Below are positions 25,227-34,859 of a stretch of DNA of 64,000 bases, one piece after another. The notes below the pieces were generated by a model. It was not told the DNA's origin. It was given only the letters and a program-made list of their open reading frames with translations, and did no database searches. The stretch is from CAYMPH01 sp964529415 (GTDB taxonomy: Bacteria; Spirochaetota; UBA4802; UBA5550). The translations under genes were made by a program, and so were the position numbers. Position 1 is the stretch's first letter, and each line of letters begins with the position of its first letter. The stretch lies in contig CAZGWD010000013.1 of the NCBI GenBank assembly GCA_964529415.1, positions 29,466 through 93,465 on the forward strand, read 5' to 3'.

Positions 25227-25751
25227 AGTTTTCTTTTTGGCTTAAAATCAGCCTAAAATGTAATATATCTTCAGAGTTATATTTTGTCAAGGATATTAGA
25301 CTTATTTTAAATTTTAGGGCTCAAATGCAGCTAATCGCATTTCGGCTACACTCAATGTGCGGTTATTGGTGCTTTGGAAGAGTAGGGCTCTGACCCCGCA
25401 TGATTTTGAAGACTGGTAAAGTTTGGAAAATGGGTTTTTTAATGCAGAGTATGAAAAAGGGGTCAGAGCATCCTTGTTTAATTTATTAAAGTAGACATAT
25501 TTTGAATTATTTATATTAAATTATAATGTTTCGAGGACAGTTGTTTAAAGATAGTAAAGCAATAAAGTTTATTTTAAATGAAATAGTGGACTTCCTGAAA
25601 AAGAGTACGGATGCTCTGACCCTTATTACCCTGAAAACGATCCAATTACCCCTTTCATAATATTAATCAATAAATCATCTTATAAATCTTGACTATTTAT
25701 AAAATAAACATAAATTTGTAATTAATACACATTCACAGGAGTTTTTGATAA
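25227..25751. other. gene-free region with REP-like repeats
   Basis: No gene is supported in these 525 bases. It contains three copies of a GGGGTCAGAGC-type repeat (25385-25622). Near 25336-25361 there is a short segment (CGCATTTCGGCTACACTCAA) that looks like a degenerate palindromic repeat. The promoter of the 1403-aa gene presumably lies in the last 150 AT-rich bases. Confidence 0.5.
25385..25622. repeat. REP-like GGGGTCAGAGC repeats in both orientations
   Basis: GGGCTCTGACCCC begins at 25385; GGGGTCAGAGCATCC starts at 25459; GGATGCTCTGACCC (25609-25622) is a perfect 14-base inverse of the second. Such repeats are familiar from genomes with REP-associated (Y1) transposases, but no transposase gene is in the window. 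Confidence 0.55.
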
Positions 25752-28700
25752 ATGGCAAATATAAATGCGGCTGAGAGCCGTTTTTTCATTGGTATAGATT
25801 TAGGTTCTGTAACAGTAAAAGTTGTACTGCTTGATTCAGGGAAGAATGTCCTTGAGAAATTCTATCTCAGGCATAAAGGACACCCCGGACAGGAATTGCT
25901 GAAAATTCTTGAGGGCCTACTCGACAAATATCCGGCTGAAAAAATTGAAGCAATCGGCATTACAGGTTCCGGAGGCAAACGCCTTGCAAAGGTTCTGGGC
26001 GGAGTTTTTATAAATGAAGTTATTTCAGAGACAATAGCTGTAAGCTCGCTATATCCGGCAGTGAAAACAATTATAAATATCGGCGGGCAGGATTCGAAGC
26101 TGATTCTGGTTGACGGCAAGGCTGAACCAGGAAAATTCATTCTGGAAAATTTTTCCATGAATACCCTGTGCGCTGCAGGAACAGGCGCGTTTCTTGAGCA
26201 GCAGGCAGCGAGGCTTGGAATTTCCATAGAAGATGAATTCGGCGACATGGCTCTCAAGTCAAAGAATCCTCCGAGAATAGCGGGACGCTGTTCTGTTTTT
26301 GCAAAAAGCGACATGATACACCTTCAGCAGAAAGGCACAGCGGATTACGATATAGTTGCAGGACTGTGTTATGCCATGGCGAGAAATTTCAAGGCAACCA
26401 TCGGCAAGAACATGAAGTTTGAAAAGGATGTTGCATTCATCGGCGGTGTTGCGCGCAACAAGGGCATGGTCAAGGCATTCGAGGATGTTCTTGAAATAGG
26501 CGAAGGCAGCCTTGTCATTCCGGAAAACAATGCGCTCATAGGTGCGATTGGAGCTGCGTATAATGTAATTGACAGAACTGATCTTGAATTTATCGGGCTT
26601 GGCGAAATCAGGAAATATCTTAAAGAGCTGGTTGATCTTGATAAGGGGCATGAGCCTCTTTTCCTGAGAGAAGACCATCTTCTTTCAAAAGAAGAGACAA
26701 TTGAGTTTCACAAACCAGGCGAAAAAGTAAATGCGTATTTAGGGGTTGATGTGGGGTCCATCAGCACCAATGTGGTTTTAATAGATGAAAAAAAGCGAGT
26801 GCTTGCAAAAGCATATCTAAGAACCGGCGGAAAACCTATAGACGCAGTAAAACGCGGACTTCAGGAAATTTCAAACGACATCGGCGATTATGTTAATATT
26901 ATCGGCGCGTGCACAACAGGTTCAGGCAGATATCTCACAGGTGATTTTATCGGAGCGGATCTTGTTAAAGATGAAATTACAGCTCACGCACGCGGCGCGA
27001 TTGAAATAGATAAAGATGTAGACACAATTTTTGAAATAGGCGGGCAGGATTCAAAATACATCAGCATTGAAAACGGAGCTATTGTCGATTTCGAGATGAA
27101 CAAGGTTTGTGCTGCAGGAACAGGTTCATTTCTTGAAGAGCAGGCTGAGAGGCTTGGAGTTTCCATTCAGGATGAATTCAGCGATCTGGCTTTATGCGCG
27201 AAGGATCCGAGCAGATGCGGTGAAAGATGCACAGTATTTATGGAATCTGATCTTGTGCATCATCAGCAGAAGGGAGCGCAGAAAGAGGACATCATTGCAG
27301 GCTTGAGTTATTCTATTGCGTACAATTTTATAAATAAGGTTGTTGAGGACAGGAGAATCGGCAATCATATTTTCTTTCAGGGGGGAGTTGCATACAACAA
27401 GGGTGTTGTTGCAGCATTTGAAAAGGTAACGGGAAAGCTTGTTACAGTTCCGCCTCACCATGAGGTAATGGGTGCTTTCGGAGCTGCATTGCTTGCTATG
27501 GATAATGACCAGGGTGTTGTGAGCAGATTCAAGGGGTTTGACTGCACAAAAACCGAATATAAAATCACAACTTTTGAATGTCACCACTGCACAAACTTCT
27601 GTACCATAAACCGGGTACTGATAGAAGGGGAAGGCGATTTTTATTACGGAAGCAGATGCGACAGGTACGATATTAAAAAAAGCGAGAAGGTCAGGCATAA
27701 TGTTCCGGATTATTTTGCCGAGAGGGATGATCTTCTTAGAAATACCTATTCTAAAACTGTTCCGGAAGGTAAAGTAAAAGCAAGAATCGGAATACCTTTA
27801 TCAATGACTATTTACGAAGACTATCCGTTCTGGAAAGCGTTTTTCACTGAAATAGGATGCGAGCCGGTTTTATCGGATCCGACAAACAGAAAGCATATCA
27901 ACAGCGGTCTTGAAACTGTAGTTGAAGAAATATGTTTCCCTATGAAAGTTCTGCATGGACATGTGATTGATCTTATCGAAAAGAAAGTGGATTTTATTTT
28001 CATGCCTCAGATGATAGAACTAAATAATACCAATCCCGATATAAAGGGAAGTTTCCTGTGTCCGTATGTTCAGGGAATGCCGGATGTAATACGCACTGCA
28101 TTTGATTTTGATAAAATAGGAATACCTATTCTCAGGCCTGTTATAAAGTTCACTCTCGGGACTTCATTTCTTGAAAATGAGCTGCATAAATCTATAGGTA
28201 AAAAAGTCGGAGTCCGCAAAGGGAAAATTAAAAAAGCCCTGAAGACTGCTTTCAGTTCTCTTGAAAAATTTACAGCATCTGTTCAGGAAGCAGGCGAGAA
28301 AGCACTGAGTGAAATTAAAAAAGATGAAATTGCAGTAGTAATAGTAAGCAGGCCGTACAACGGATGCGACAGGGGAATCAATCTTGATATACCGAGAAAA
28401 TTTTATAATCTCGGAATCAAGGCTATACCAATGGATTATCTTCCGCTTAATTCTTTCTCTGTTGCAAAAGAGCTGCCTAACATGACATGGTGGTTCGGCC
28501 AGAGAATTTTATCAGCTGCAAAAATAATCCGCACGAACCCTAATCTGTATCCGGTTTATATTACTAATTTTGCATGCGGTCCGGATTCGTTTATAATACA
28601 GTACTTCAGGTATCTTATAGGAAACAAACCTACTCTGTATCTTGAGATAGATGAGCATAGCGCTGATGCAGGAATTGTTACCAGATCTGAAGCTTTTATC

Positions 28701-29963
28701 GACAGTTTGAAACATGCTGTTAGAAAAGCGCCGCTTTATAAAAATCTGCCTGAGTCTGTTCCAACGAGCCTTAAGGGCAGAAAATTATATATCCCGTACA
28801 TGGCAGATCACGCTTATGCTTTAAAAGCTGCTTTCAAGGGTAATGGCCTTGATGCGGAAGTTCTTCCTGAAACAGATGATGAAAGCCTTGAGTGGGGAAG
28901 AAAATATACCAACAGCAAGGAATGCTACCCGTACATTGTCACAACCGGCGATATGATCCGGAAATTAAAATCACCGGATTTCGATCCTGAGAAAACAGCA
29001 TTTTTTATGCCTGCATCGAGCAGTTTCTGCAGGCTCAATCATTATGAGTCATCGCAGAGGTTGATATTGCGCGAACTCGGTTATCCTGAAATACCGGTTT
29101 TCTCTCCTGATGCAGAGGACACGCTGTTTTCAGATCTCGACAGCGTTACCGAGGATTTCACAAAAGATGCGTGGAGAGGCGTTGTTGCAATTGATACAAT
29201 TTTTAAAGCACTTCGCGAAACCAAACCGTATGAATTGAACAAGGGCGAAACAGAAAAAGTTTACAGACGCGGCCTTGAGATGATCTGCAAAACTGTTGAA
29301 GAAAAAGGCGATCTTGTCAACACAATGAAAATAGTCCGCAGGGAATTTGATACAATTAAAACTGATAAAAGTAAAAAGAAACCTCTAATCGGCATTGTAG
29401 GTGAACTGTTCCTGAGATGGCATCCTTACAGCAATGCGCGCGTTGTTGAGCTTGTTGAGGAGCTTGGCGGAGAAGCATGGCTGCCTCCATTTTCTGAATC
29501 ATTGTATTATCTTAATGCTCTTGCAATGCATCATTCAAAGATGAAAAAAAATGTTAATGAATATTTAGGAACTTTTATTCAGGATCAGTATCAGCATATA
29601 GTTGACAAAAAACTTTCTGCAACTTTTTCCAATTACATAGTGAATTATCCTGAGCCGCGAATAAAGGATCTGTTTAAAATCAGTATGCCGTATTTCAATC
29701 CTATTGCTGAGAGCGAATCCCCAATGAGTATAGGCAAGTCGGTAAATTTTATTTCGCAGGGCGCGAGCGGTATCATCAATGTTATTCCATTTACATGTAT
29801 GCCCGGAACAATATCTGCGGCAATATTCAAGCGTTTGAAAGAGGATAACAAGGATGTGGCATTTCTTACATTGAAATATGACGGCAGCGGTGATGTTAAT
29901 ATACGCACAAGAGTTGAAGCTTTCATGCATCAGGCTGCGCAGTATGCTGATATGACGAATTAA
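25752..29963 (+). CDS. fused 2-hydroxyacyl-CoA dehydratase activase/dehydratase-like protein, 1403 aa
   Basis: Two BadF/HgdC-type ASKHA ATPase domains occur in tandem (about residues 12-268 and 327-580). Each has its phosphate-1 motif (FIGIDLGSVTVK; LGVDVGSIST) and both cluster cysteines (CAAGTGAFLE with GRCSVF; CAAGTGSFLE with GERCTVF). A DUF2229 region (~685-905) and a HgdB-like dehydratase-subunit region (~940-1390) follow. Related proteins couple ATP hydrolysis to low-potential electron transfer from a [4Fe-4S] cluster. Fused versions of about 1400 residues are widespread in anaerobes, with unsettled substrate. AGGAG precedes the start. No separate dehydratase genes are near; dedA follows after 17 bases. 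Confidence 0.88.
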   Translation: MANINAAESRFFIGIDLGSVTVKVVLLDSGKNVLEKFYLRHKGHPGQELLKILEGLLDKYPAEKIEAIGITGSGGKRLAKVLGGVFINEVISETIAVSSLYPAVKTIINIGGQDSKLILVDGKAEPGKFILENFSMNTLCAAGTGAFLEQQAARLGISIEDEFGDMALKSKNPPRIAGRCSVFAKSDMIHLQQKGTADYDIVAGLCYAMARNFKATIGKNMKFEKDVAFIGGVARNKGMVKAFEDVLEIGEGSLVIPENNALIGAIGAAYNVIDRTDLEFIGLGEIRKYLKELVDLDKGHEPLFLREDHLLSKEETIEFHKPGEKVNAYLGVDVGSISTNVVLIDEKKRVLAKAYLRTGGKPIDAVKRGLQEISNDIGDYVNIIGACTTGSGRYLTGDFIGADLVKDEITAHARGAIEIDKDVDTIFEIGGQDSKYISIENGAIVDFEMNKVCAAGTGSFLEEQAERLGVSIQDEFSDLALCAKDPSRCGERCTVFMESDLVHHQQKGAQKEDIIAGLSYSIAYNFINKVVEDRRIGNHIFFQGGVAYNKGVVAAFEKVTGKLVTVPPHHEVMGAFGAALLAMDNDQGVVSRFKGFDCTKTEYKITTFECHHCTNFCTINRVLIEGEGDFYYGSRCDRYDIKKSEKVRHNVPDYFAERDDLLRNTYSKTVPEGKVKARIGIPLSMTIYEDYPFWKAFFTEIGCEPVLSDPTNRKHINSGLETVVEEICFPMKVLHGHVIDLIEKKVDFIFMPQMIELNNTNPDIKGSFLCPYVQGMPDVIRTAFDFDKIGIPILRPVIKFTLGTSFLENELHKSIGKKVGVRKGKIKKALKTAFSSLEKFTASVQEAGEKALSEIKKDEIAVVIVSRPYNGCDRGINLDIPRKFYNLGIKAIPMDYLPLNSFSVAKELPNMTWWFGQRILSAAKIIRTNPNLYPVYITNFACGPDSFIIQYFRYLIGNKPTLYLEIDEHSADAGIVTRSEAFIDSLKHAVRKAPLYKNLPESVPTSLKGRKLYIPYMADHAYALKAAFKGNGLDAEVLPETDDESLEWGRKYTNSKECYPYIVTTGDMIRKLKSPDFDPEKTAFFMPASSSFCRLNHYESSQRLILRELGYPEIPVFSPDAEDTLFSDLDSVTEDFTKDAWRGVVAIDTIFKALRETKPYELNKGETEKVYRRGLEMICKTVEEKGDLVNTMKIVRREFDTIKTDKSKKKPLIGIVGELFLRWHPYSNARVVELVEELGGEAWLPPFSESLYYLNALAMHHSKMKKNVNEYLGTFIQDQYQHIVDKKLSATFSNYIVNYPEPRIKDLFKISMPYFNPIAESESPMSIGKSVNFISQGASGIINVIPFTCMPGTISAAIFKRLKEDNKDVAFLTLKYDGSGDVNIRTRVEAFMHQAAQYADMTN

Positions 29964-29980
29964 TTTAAGGACCGCATTTA

Positions 29981-30610
29981 ATGGTAAATATACAGACTCT
30001 TGTTGAGTTTTTTTCAACATATGGATATGCTGCAGTATTCGGCATTTTAATTCTCTGCGGATTCGGGCTTCCTATTCCTGAGGATATTTCTCTGGTATCA
30101 GGTGGAATAATTTCCGGACTTGGCTACACGAATGTACATGTGATGTTCGGTGTTTCAATGACAGGAGTTTTAATCGGCGATTTTACAATGTATAATCTTG
30201 GCAGAAAATTCGGCCCGAGATTTTTAAATCTAAGACTGGTTAAAAGAACACTCACACCTGAAAGATATGAAAAAATTAAATGCAATCTCGATAAAAACGG
30301 GAAGTGGGTCATATTTGCAGCGCGTTTTATGCCGGGGCTTAGGTCTCCAATTTTTGTAACTGCAGGAATAACGAAATTTGTTACGCCTGCCGAGTTTTTA
30401 TTAATTGACGGAAGCGCTGCTTTAATAAGCGTACCTGCATGGGTGTATCTCGGTTTTTTCGGGGCGCACCAGAGGCAGCTTCTGTTAAAATGGATTTCTC
30501 ACAGCCAGTTTGGAGTTGGAATTTTAATTATTTTAATTATTGCAGCTTTTTTCATTAAAAAATTTATTAGTAAAAAAATTAAAGAAAAAGAAGAATGTAA
30601 AATAGAATAA
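29981..30610 (+). CDS. DedA-family membrane protein
   Basis: This 209-residue DedA/VTT-domain inner-membrane protein shows the motifs FGLPIPEDISLV, an early membrane-re-entrant acid site, and FAARFMPGLRSPIF, the F/YxRFxPGxR arginine motif. About five hydrophobic segments and a very basic C-terminal tail (KKFISKKIKEKEECK) are present. The family includes proteins that flip undecaprenyl phosphate or phospholipids and support proton-motive-force homeostasis; which applies here cannot be read. AAGGA precedes the ATG. It is nine bases upstream of def. Confidence 0.9.
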   Translation: MVNIQTLVEFFSTYGYAAVFGILILCGFGLPIPEDISLVSGGIISGLGYTNVHVMFGVSMTGVLIGDFTMYNLGRKFGPRFLNLRLVKRTLTPERYEKIKCNLDKNGKWVIFAARFMPGLRSPIFVTAGITKFVTPAEFLLIDGSAALISVPAWVYLGFFGAHQRQLLLKWISHSQFGVGILIILIIAAFFIKKFISKKIKEKEECKIE

Positions 30611-30619
30611 AGGTGGGTC

Positions 30620-31126
30620 ATGGCTTACAGTCTTGTATATTACGGGAATGAAACATTAAAGAAAGTCGCTGAAGAAGTAAAAAACATTGATGATGAAATT
30701 CTCAATCTGGTTGATTCAATGTTTGGAGTTATGTATAAAGCGAAGGGTATAGGCCTGGCTGCACCCCAGGTTAATGTTTCAAAAAGAATAGTAGTTATTG
30801 ATATTAAGGATTTTAACGGCAAGCCTCCTCTTGTGCTGATAAATCCTGTAATACAGGAATCATCAAATGAAATTGAGCCTTATGATGAAGGATGTCTTTC
30901 ATTGCCTGGAATAACTGCAGACGTAATAAGACCGTCCAGAGTGAAAATGCAGGCACATGATATTTCAGGTAAGAAAATTGAAATAGAAACAGGCGGACTT
31001 CTTGCCAGGGTTCTGCAGCATGAGATTGATCATTTAAACGGCATTGTTTTCATAGACCATCTGGAGGAATTTATCCGCAGGGAACTACGGCCGGAACTGA
31101 AAAAAATTAAAAAGATGAATGTATAA
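30620..31126 (+). CDS. def: peptide deformylase
   Basis: Def removes the formyl group from nascent proteins, using a metal ion. All three signature motifs are intact: GIGLAAPQV, EGCLSLPG with the metal-binding Cys, and QHEIDHLNG with two metal-binding His and the catalytic Glu. It has 168 residues. GGTGGG lies before the ATG. It is eight bases upstream of fmt, the classic pairing of deformylation with formylation of initiator Met-tRNA. Confidence 0.98.
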   Translation: MAYSLVYYGNETLKKVAEEVKNIDDEILNLVDSMFGVMYKAKGIGLAAPQVNVSKRIVVIDIKDFNGKPPLVLINPVIQESSNEIEPYDEGCLSLPGITADVIRPSRVKMQAHDISGKKIEIETGGLLARVLQHEIDHLNGIVFIDHLEEFIRRELRPELKKIKKMNV

Positions 31127-31134
31127 ATATTTAT

Positions 31135-32067
31135 ATGAAAATCGGATTTTTCGGAACACCGAAGATAGCGTCATACTGCCTTGAAAGGCTGTATAAAAAA
31201 TATGAAATACTTTTTATCGTAACTGCTGAAGATAAACCATCCGGCAGAGACATGAAAATCCAGTTCAGCCCTGTTAAAAATTTTGCCATTGAAAAAAATA
31301 TTCCTTTTTTCCAGCCGGTTAGTCTGAAAAATGAGGATCTCTTATCAGACTTAAAAAAATACTCTGCTGATATATATGTTGTAGTGGCATACGGCAAGAT
31401 TATACCTGAAGCGATTTATAATTATCCTCCTTTTAAAACAATAAATCTTCATCCATCGCTTCTGCCGAAATACAGAGGAGCTGCACCTATACAGTGGGCG
31501 CTGATAAATGGTGAAACTCTTACAGGAGTTACAGTTCAAAGGATCAATGATAAGCTTGATTCAGGCGATATCATATTGCAGAAAAATATTGAACTGGGAA
31601 TTTCAGTTAATGCAAAAGAATTATACGATATGGTTTTGCCTATGGGTGCGGATCTTCTGCTTGAAACCATACAGAACTTCGATTCAGGTTCTGCAGTTTT
31701 ATCAAAACAGAACGAGGATGATGCGACTTATTGCAGCAAGATAAATAAGGAAACCGCACGCATAGACTGGACAAAGAGTGCATTTGAAATCCATAATCTG
31801 GTTAGGGGTCTTAATCCAAAGCCCGGAGCATGGAGCCTTTTCAGAGGTAAAAATTTTAAAATCTGGAAAACAATTCCGGCTGATAATAAAGCTGAACTTT
31901 CCCTGAAGCCCGGAGAGGCAGCCTGCTATATGAAAAAAAGATTATTAATCGGAACAGGCAGCGGGCTGATTGAAATACTTGAAATACAGCAGGAAACAAA
32001 AAAAATCATGGACAGTGTTTCATTTTTAAACGGCTGCAGGCTTGCTGATGGAGAATTTTTTAATTAA
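31135..32067 (+). CDS. fmt: methionyl-tRNA formyltransferase
   Basis: Fmt formylates initiator Met-tRNA from 10-formyl-tetrahydrofolate. The catalytic N-terminal domain has LHPSLLPKYRGAAP with the Asn-His-Asp site (NLHPS, and Asp in DKLDSGDI) and GVTVQ. The C-terminal tRNA-binding beta-barrel starts near residue 205 (INKETARIDWTKSA, LNPKPGAWS). It has 310 residues, normal length. It is part of the dedA-def-fmt cluster. Its stop overlaps by four bases the stop of the convergent TetR gene. Confidence 0.97.
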   Translation: MKIGFFGTPKIASYCLERLYKKYEILFIVTAEDKPSGRDMKIQFSPVKNFAIEKNIPFFQPVSLKNEDLLSDLKKYSADIYVVVAYGKIIPEAIYNYPPFKTINLHPSLLPKYRGAAPIQWALINGETLTGVTVQRINDKLDSGDIILQKNIELGISVNAKELYDMVLPMGADLLLETIQNFDSGSAVLSKQNEDDATYCSKINKETARIDWTKSAFEIHNLVRGLNPKPGAWSLFRGKNFKIWKTIPADNKAELSLKPGEAACYMKKRLLIGTGSGLIEILEIQQETKKIMDSVSFLNGCRLADGEFFN

Positions 32068-32714
32068 TTCGCCAGTATCAGTTTTTCAAGCTTGTCCTTC
32101 GGGCAATTCAATATCAGTTCATAAGACATTTTTGCATGACGTTTCATAAGTGAAACTGTTTTCTTGCGCGAATCGAACTGCAGTTTGTTGTAAGACACTA
32201 TGATTCCTGTCATGCTGATGTAAAAATGACGTGAGAGCGTTCTTGTATTTTTTTTAAATCCCAGCGATATGAATACTTTATCAAGAATATCAAGTATGTT
32301 TTTTAAAACATTATCAATTTCCCTGTATGACTCTTTCTTTATATTTCCCTGGGACATTAATATCGTCATCATTTGAAAATATGAATTATTTTCAGAAATA
32401 TAATCAATATATGCATTTATTAATTGATCAAATGCTTTTAACGGCGTATCAATATTTTTAATCTGTATCTTTTCCATTATTGCAATCCAGTTTTTTGTAG
32501 TCCTGATAGCTGCTTCAACAATGAGTGCTTCCTGATCCGGGAAAAAACGGTAAATCGAAGAAACAGAAATGCCCGCCTCATCTGCTATTTCCCGCATGCT
32601 TGTCTTGTCATACGGCTTGGTCGCGAAAATCCTTTCAGCTGCATCAAGAATCATTTTCTGGCGCGCTTCTTTTTCACTATTTTTAAGAGTCTGCAGGGTT
32701 ACTTTTTCTTTCAT
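32064..32714 (-). CDS. TetR-family transcriptional regulator
   Basis: Residues ~15-65 form the TetR DNA-binding domain (ILDAAERIFATKPYDKTSMREIADEAG, then SVSSIYRFFPDQEALIVEA). The remaining ~150 residues are the helical ligand-binding part. It has 216 residues with AAGGA before the ATG. It is divergently arranged with the long-chain acyl-CoA ligase gene, and a 13-bp palindrome sits in the shared region between a -35-like and a -10-like element. It is therefore likely a fatty-acyl-responsive repressor of that gene, by analogy with FadR/PsrA-type TetR proteins. Confidence 0.9.
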   Translation of the reverse strand: MKEKVTLQTLKNSEKEARQKMILDAAERIFATKPYDKTSMREIADEAGISVSSIYRFFPDQEALIVEAAIRTTKNWIAIMEKIQIKNIDTPLKAFDQLINAYIDYISENNSYFQMMTILMSQGNIKKESYREIDNVLKNILDILDKVFISLGFKKNTRTLSRHFYISMTGIIVSYNKLQFDSRKKTVSLMKRHAKMSYELILNCPKDKLEKLILAN

Positions 32715-32770
32715 TTCTATCCTTCAATGCAAATAATTTTACCAAATATATTAACATTTCCAATAAGCAA

Positions 32771-32865
32771 GTATATAAAAATATACATTTATTAAATTTC
32801 TTTTAAAAAAAAGTCAATACAAAAGAATTAAGTTTGACAAAAAGAACAGTGTTCTCATTTATAAT
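32771..32865 (+). promoter_or_regulatory. candidate promoter and TetR operators of the acyl-CoA ligase gene
   Basis: TTGACA (32834-32839) and TATAAT (32860-32865) are consensus boxes, although the 20-base spacer is long. Between them is a perfect palindrome, AGAACA-G-TGTTCT (32843-32855). A second palindrome, GTATAT-AAAA-ATATAC, lies at 32771-32786. The first is the best TetR operator candidate. Confidence 0.55.
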
Positions 32866-32997
32866 GATTGTTTACAAAAAGGTGTATTGTTCATTCAATT
32901 CAAGTTTTTTAAAGTGATCCAAAGAATAATATCTTAACGGAATTTTAATAATTTTCTGCCTTATAAAATTTACATTATTTTTTTCAGGAGGAATTAA

Positions 32998-34791
32998 ATG
33001 AATCAATTGGTAAAGCCAGACAATGTTGTGGAAATTCTTGAGAAATCTATATTGAAATTTCCTCAAAGACCATATCTGGGTACAAAAAATAAAAAATTGA
33101 AACAATATGACTGGATATCCTATTCTGATTTCGGGAAACGAGTGGATAATGTCAGAAGCGGACTGAGTGATCTGGGTATCAGGAAAGACGATGCTGTAGG
33201 GATCATCTCGAATAACAGTACTGAATGGGCAGTTTGTTTTTACGCAACAAATGGTTTAAATGCAAGATTTGTTCCAATGTATGAAGCTGAGCTGGTTCAG
33301 GTATGGAAATATATAATTAATGATGCAAAAGTAAAAGTGCTTTTTATAAGCAAAAAAGAAATATATGAAAAAATTAAAGACGTAATTAAAGCTATAACAA
33401 CATTAAAAAAAGTAATAATAATGGAAGGTGACGGAGCAGATACACTTGCGGAATTAGAAAAAAAAGGTTCTGCCATGAAAGTTAAAAGTATTTATCCTGA
33501 ATTTTCTGATATAAGTATACTGATATATACATCGGGTACCACAGGCGATCCGAAAGGAGTGCTGCTTTCCCAGGGCAATATAACAAGCAACGCTCACGCA
33601 ACTGTAGCTAATTACTCGGATTTTAATGAAGAAGATAGTGCACTTTCCATATTGCCATGGGCGCATGTTTATGGACTCGGAGAACTTTTTGTATGGTGCA
33701 TTATAGGCGCATCAATGGGGCTTGCGGAAAGTGCACTTACCATTGGAGAAGATCTGCTTTTAGTTAAACCTACTTTTATGAGCGCAGTTCCCAGAGTATT
33801 CAATAAAGTATATGACGGGTTATGGACAAAGATGAATGAAGAAGGCGGGCTGCCCAGAAAACTGTTTGTTATGGGAGTGGAAAGTGCGAAAAAGAAACGG
33901 GAACTTGCAGAACAGGGAAAAACAAGTTTTATGATAAATCTGAAGTTTAAAATAGCTGACGCTATTGTTTTCAAGAAAATCCGAGAAAAGCTCGGAGGCA
34001 GATTAAAGGGTTCCATGACAGGAAGCGCTGCCATGAACAGGGAAATTTCTCATTTTTTCTGGGATCTCGGTATACCTCTTTACGATGCATACGGATTGAC
34101 CGAGACATCACCCGGAGTAACGCAGAACTGTCCTAAAAAATATAAAATCGGCAGTATTGGCCCGGTAATGAGCAATTGCAGAATAGTTATCGATCAGTCT
34201 GTTGTTGAACCTGGAGCAAAAGACGGGGAGATAATTGTTTACGGTCATAATGTTATGCAGGGGTACTATAATAAACCGGATGCCACAAAAGCGGTTATGA
34301 CTTCTGACGGCGGATTCAGAACAGGCGACCGGGGACGTCTTGATGAAGAAGGCTTTCTGTATATAACAGGAAGGCTTAAAGAACAGTTTAAACTCGAAAA
34401 CGGCAAGTATGTATTTCCTGTAGCAATTGAAGAAGATATTAAACTGAATCATTATATTGAGAACGCCATGATATACGGGGAAGGCCGTGAGTTTAATATC
34501 TGTCTCGTAATTCCTGATTTCATAACACTGGATAAATGGGCTGAAAAAAATAATTTTTCCAAGAACCATACAGAGCTTCTAAAATCAGATGAGACAAAAA
34601 AATTTCTCGAGAATGAAATTATAAATTCATTAAAGGAAAAATATGGAAATTATGAAATTCCAAAAAAATTTATTTTTATAGATGAACCTTTTACTCTTGA
34701 AAACGGCACTATGACACAGACTATGAAATTGAAGAGGCGGGTTGTGTTTGAAAAATACAAAGATCAGATTAATGCGGCATATAGCAGATAG
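32998..34791 (+). CDS. long-chain acyl-CoA synthetase (AMP-forming)
   Basis: This 597-residue adenylate-forming enzyme activates fatty acids to acyl-CoA through an acyl-AMP. The P-loop-like motif YTSGTTGDPKG lies near residue 177, the YGLTETSPG motif near 370, and TGDRGRLDEEGFLYITGR with the catalytic-loop Lys region in the C-terminal domain. The sequence resembles the FadD15/ACSBG-like long-chain group that has the KLENGKYV segment. AGGAGG precedes the ATG. It is probably repressed by the divergent TetR gene. A small membrane protein gene follows 68 bases later. Confidence 0.93.
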   Translation: MNQLVKPDNVVEILEKSILKFPQRPYLGTKNKKLKQYDWISYSDFGKRVDNVRSGLSDLGIRKDDAVGIISNNSTEWAVCFYATNGLNARFVPMYEAELVQVWKYIINDAKVKVLFISKKEIYEKIKDVIKAITTLKKVIIMEGDGADTLAELEKKGSAMKVKSIYPEFSDISILIYTSGTTGDPKGVLLSQGNITSNAHATVANYSDFNEEDSALSILPWAHVYGLGELFVWCIIGASMGLAESALTIGEDLLLVKPTFMSAVPRVFNKVYDGLWTKMNEEGGLPRKLFVMGVESAKKKRELAEQGKTSFMINLKFKIADAIVFKKIREKLGGRLKGSMTGSAAMNREISHFFWDLGIPLYDAYGLTETSPGVTQNCPKKYKIGSIGPVMSNCRIVIDQSVVEPGAKDGEIIVYGHNVMQGYYNKPDATKAVMTSDGGFRTGDRGRLDEEGFLYITGRLKEQFKLENGKYVFPVAIEEDIKLNHYIENAMIYGEGREFNICLVIPDFITLDKWAEKNNFSKNHTELLKSDETKKFLENEIINSLKEKYGNYEIPKKFIFIDEPFTLENGTMTQTMKLKRRVVFEKYKDQINAAYSR

Positions 34792-34859
34792 AATTTATGT
34801 AATTTTCTTTAAGGCATTTTAAATTGTTTCAAATTTTTTATAAAAAGGAGAGTATCGAT

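Noticed and set aside
25385..25622. CRISPR array
   Set aside because: Repeats are few, in opposite orientations and irregularly spaced, with no cas genes.
29565..30020. 151-codon minus-strand frame
   Set aside because: Antisense to the activase gene and the dedA start; amino-acid composition is random-looking.
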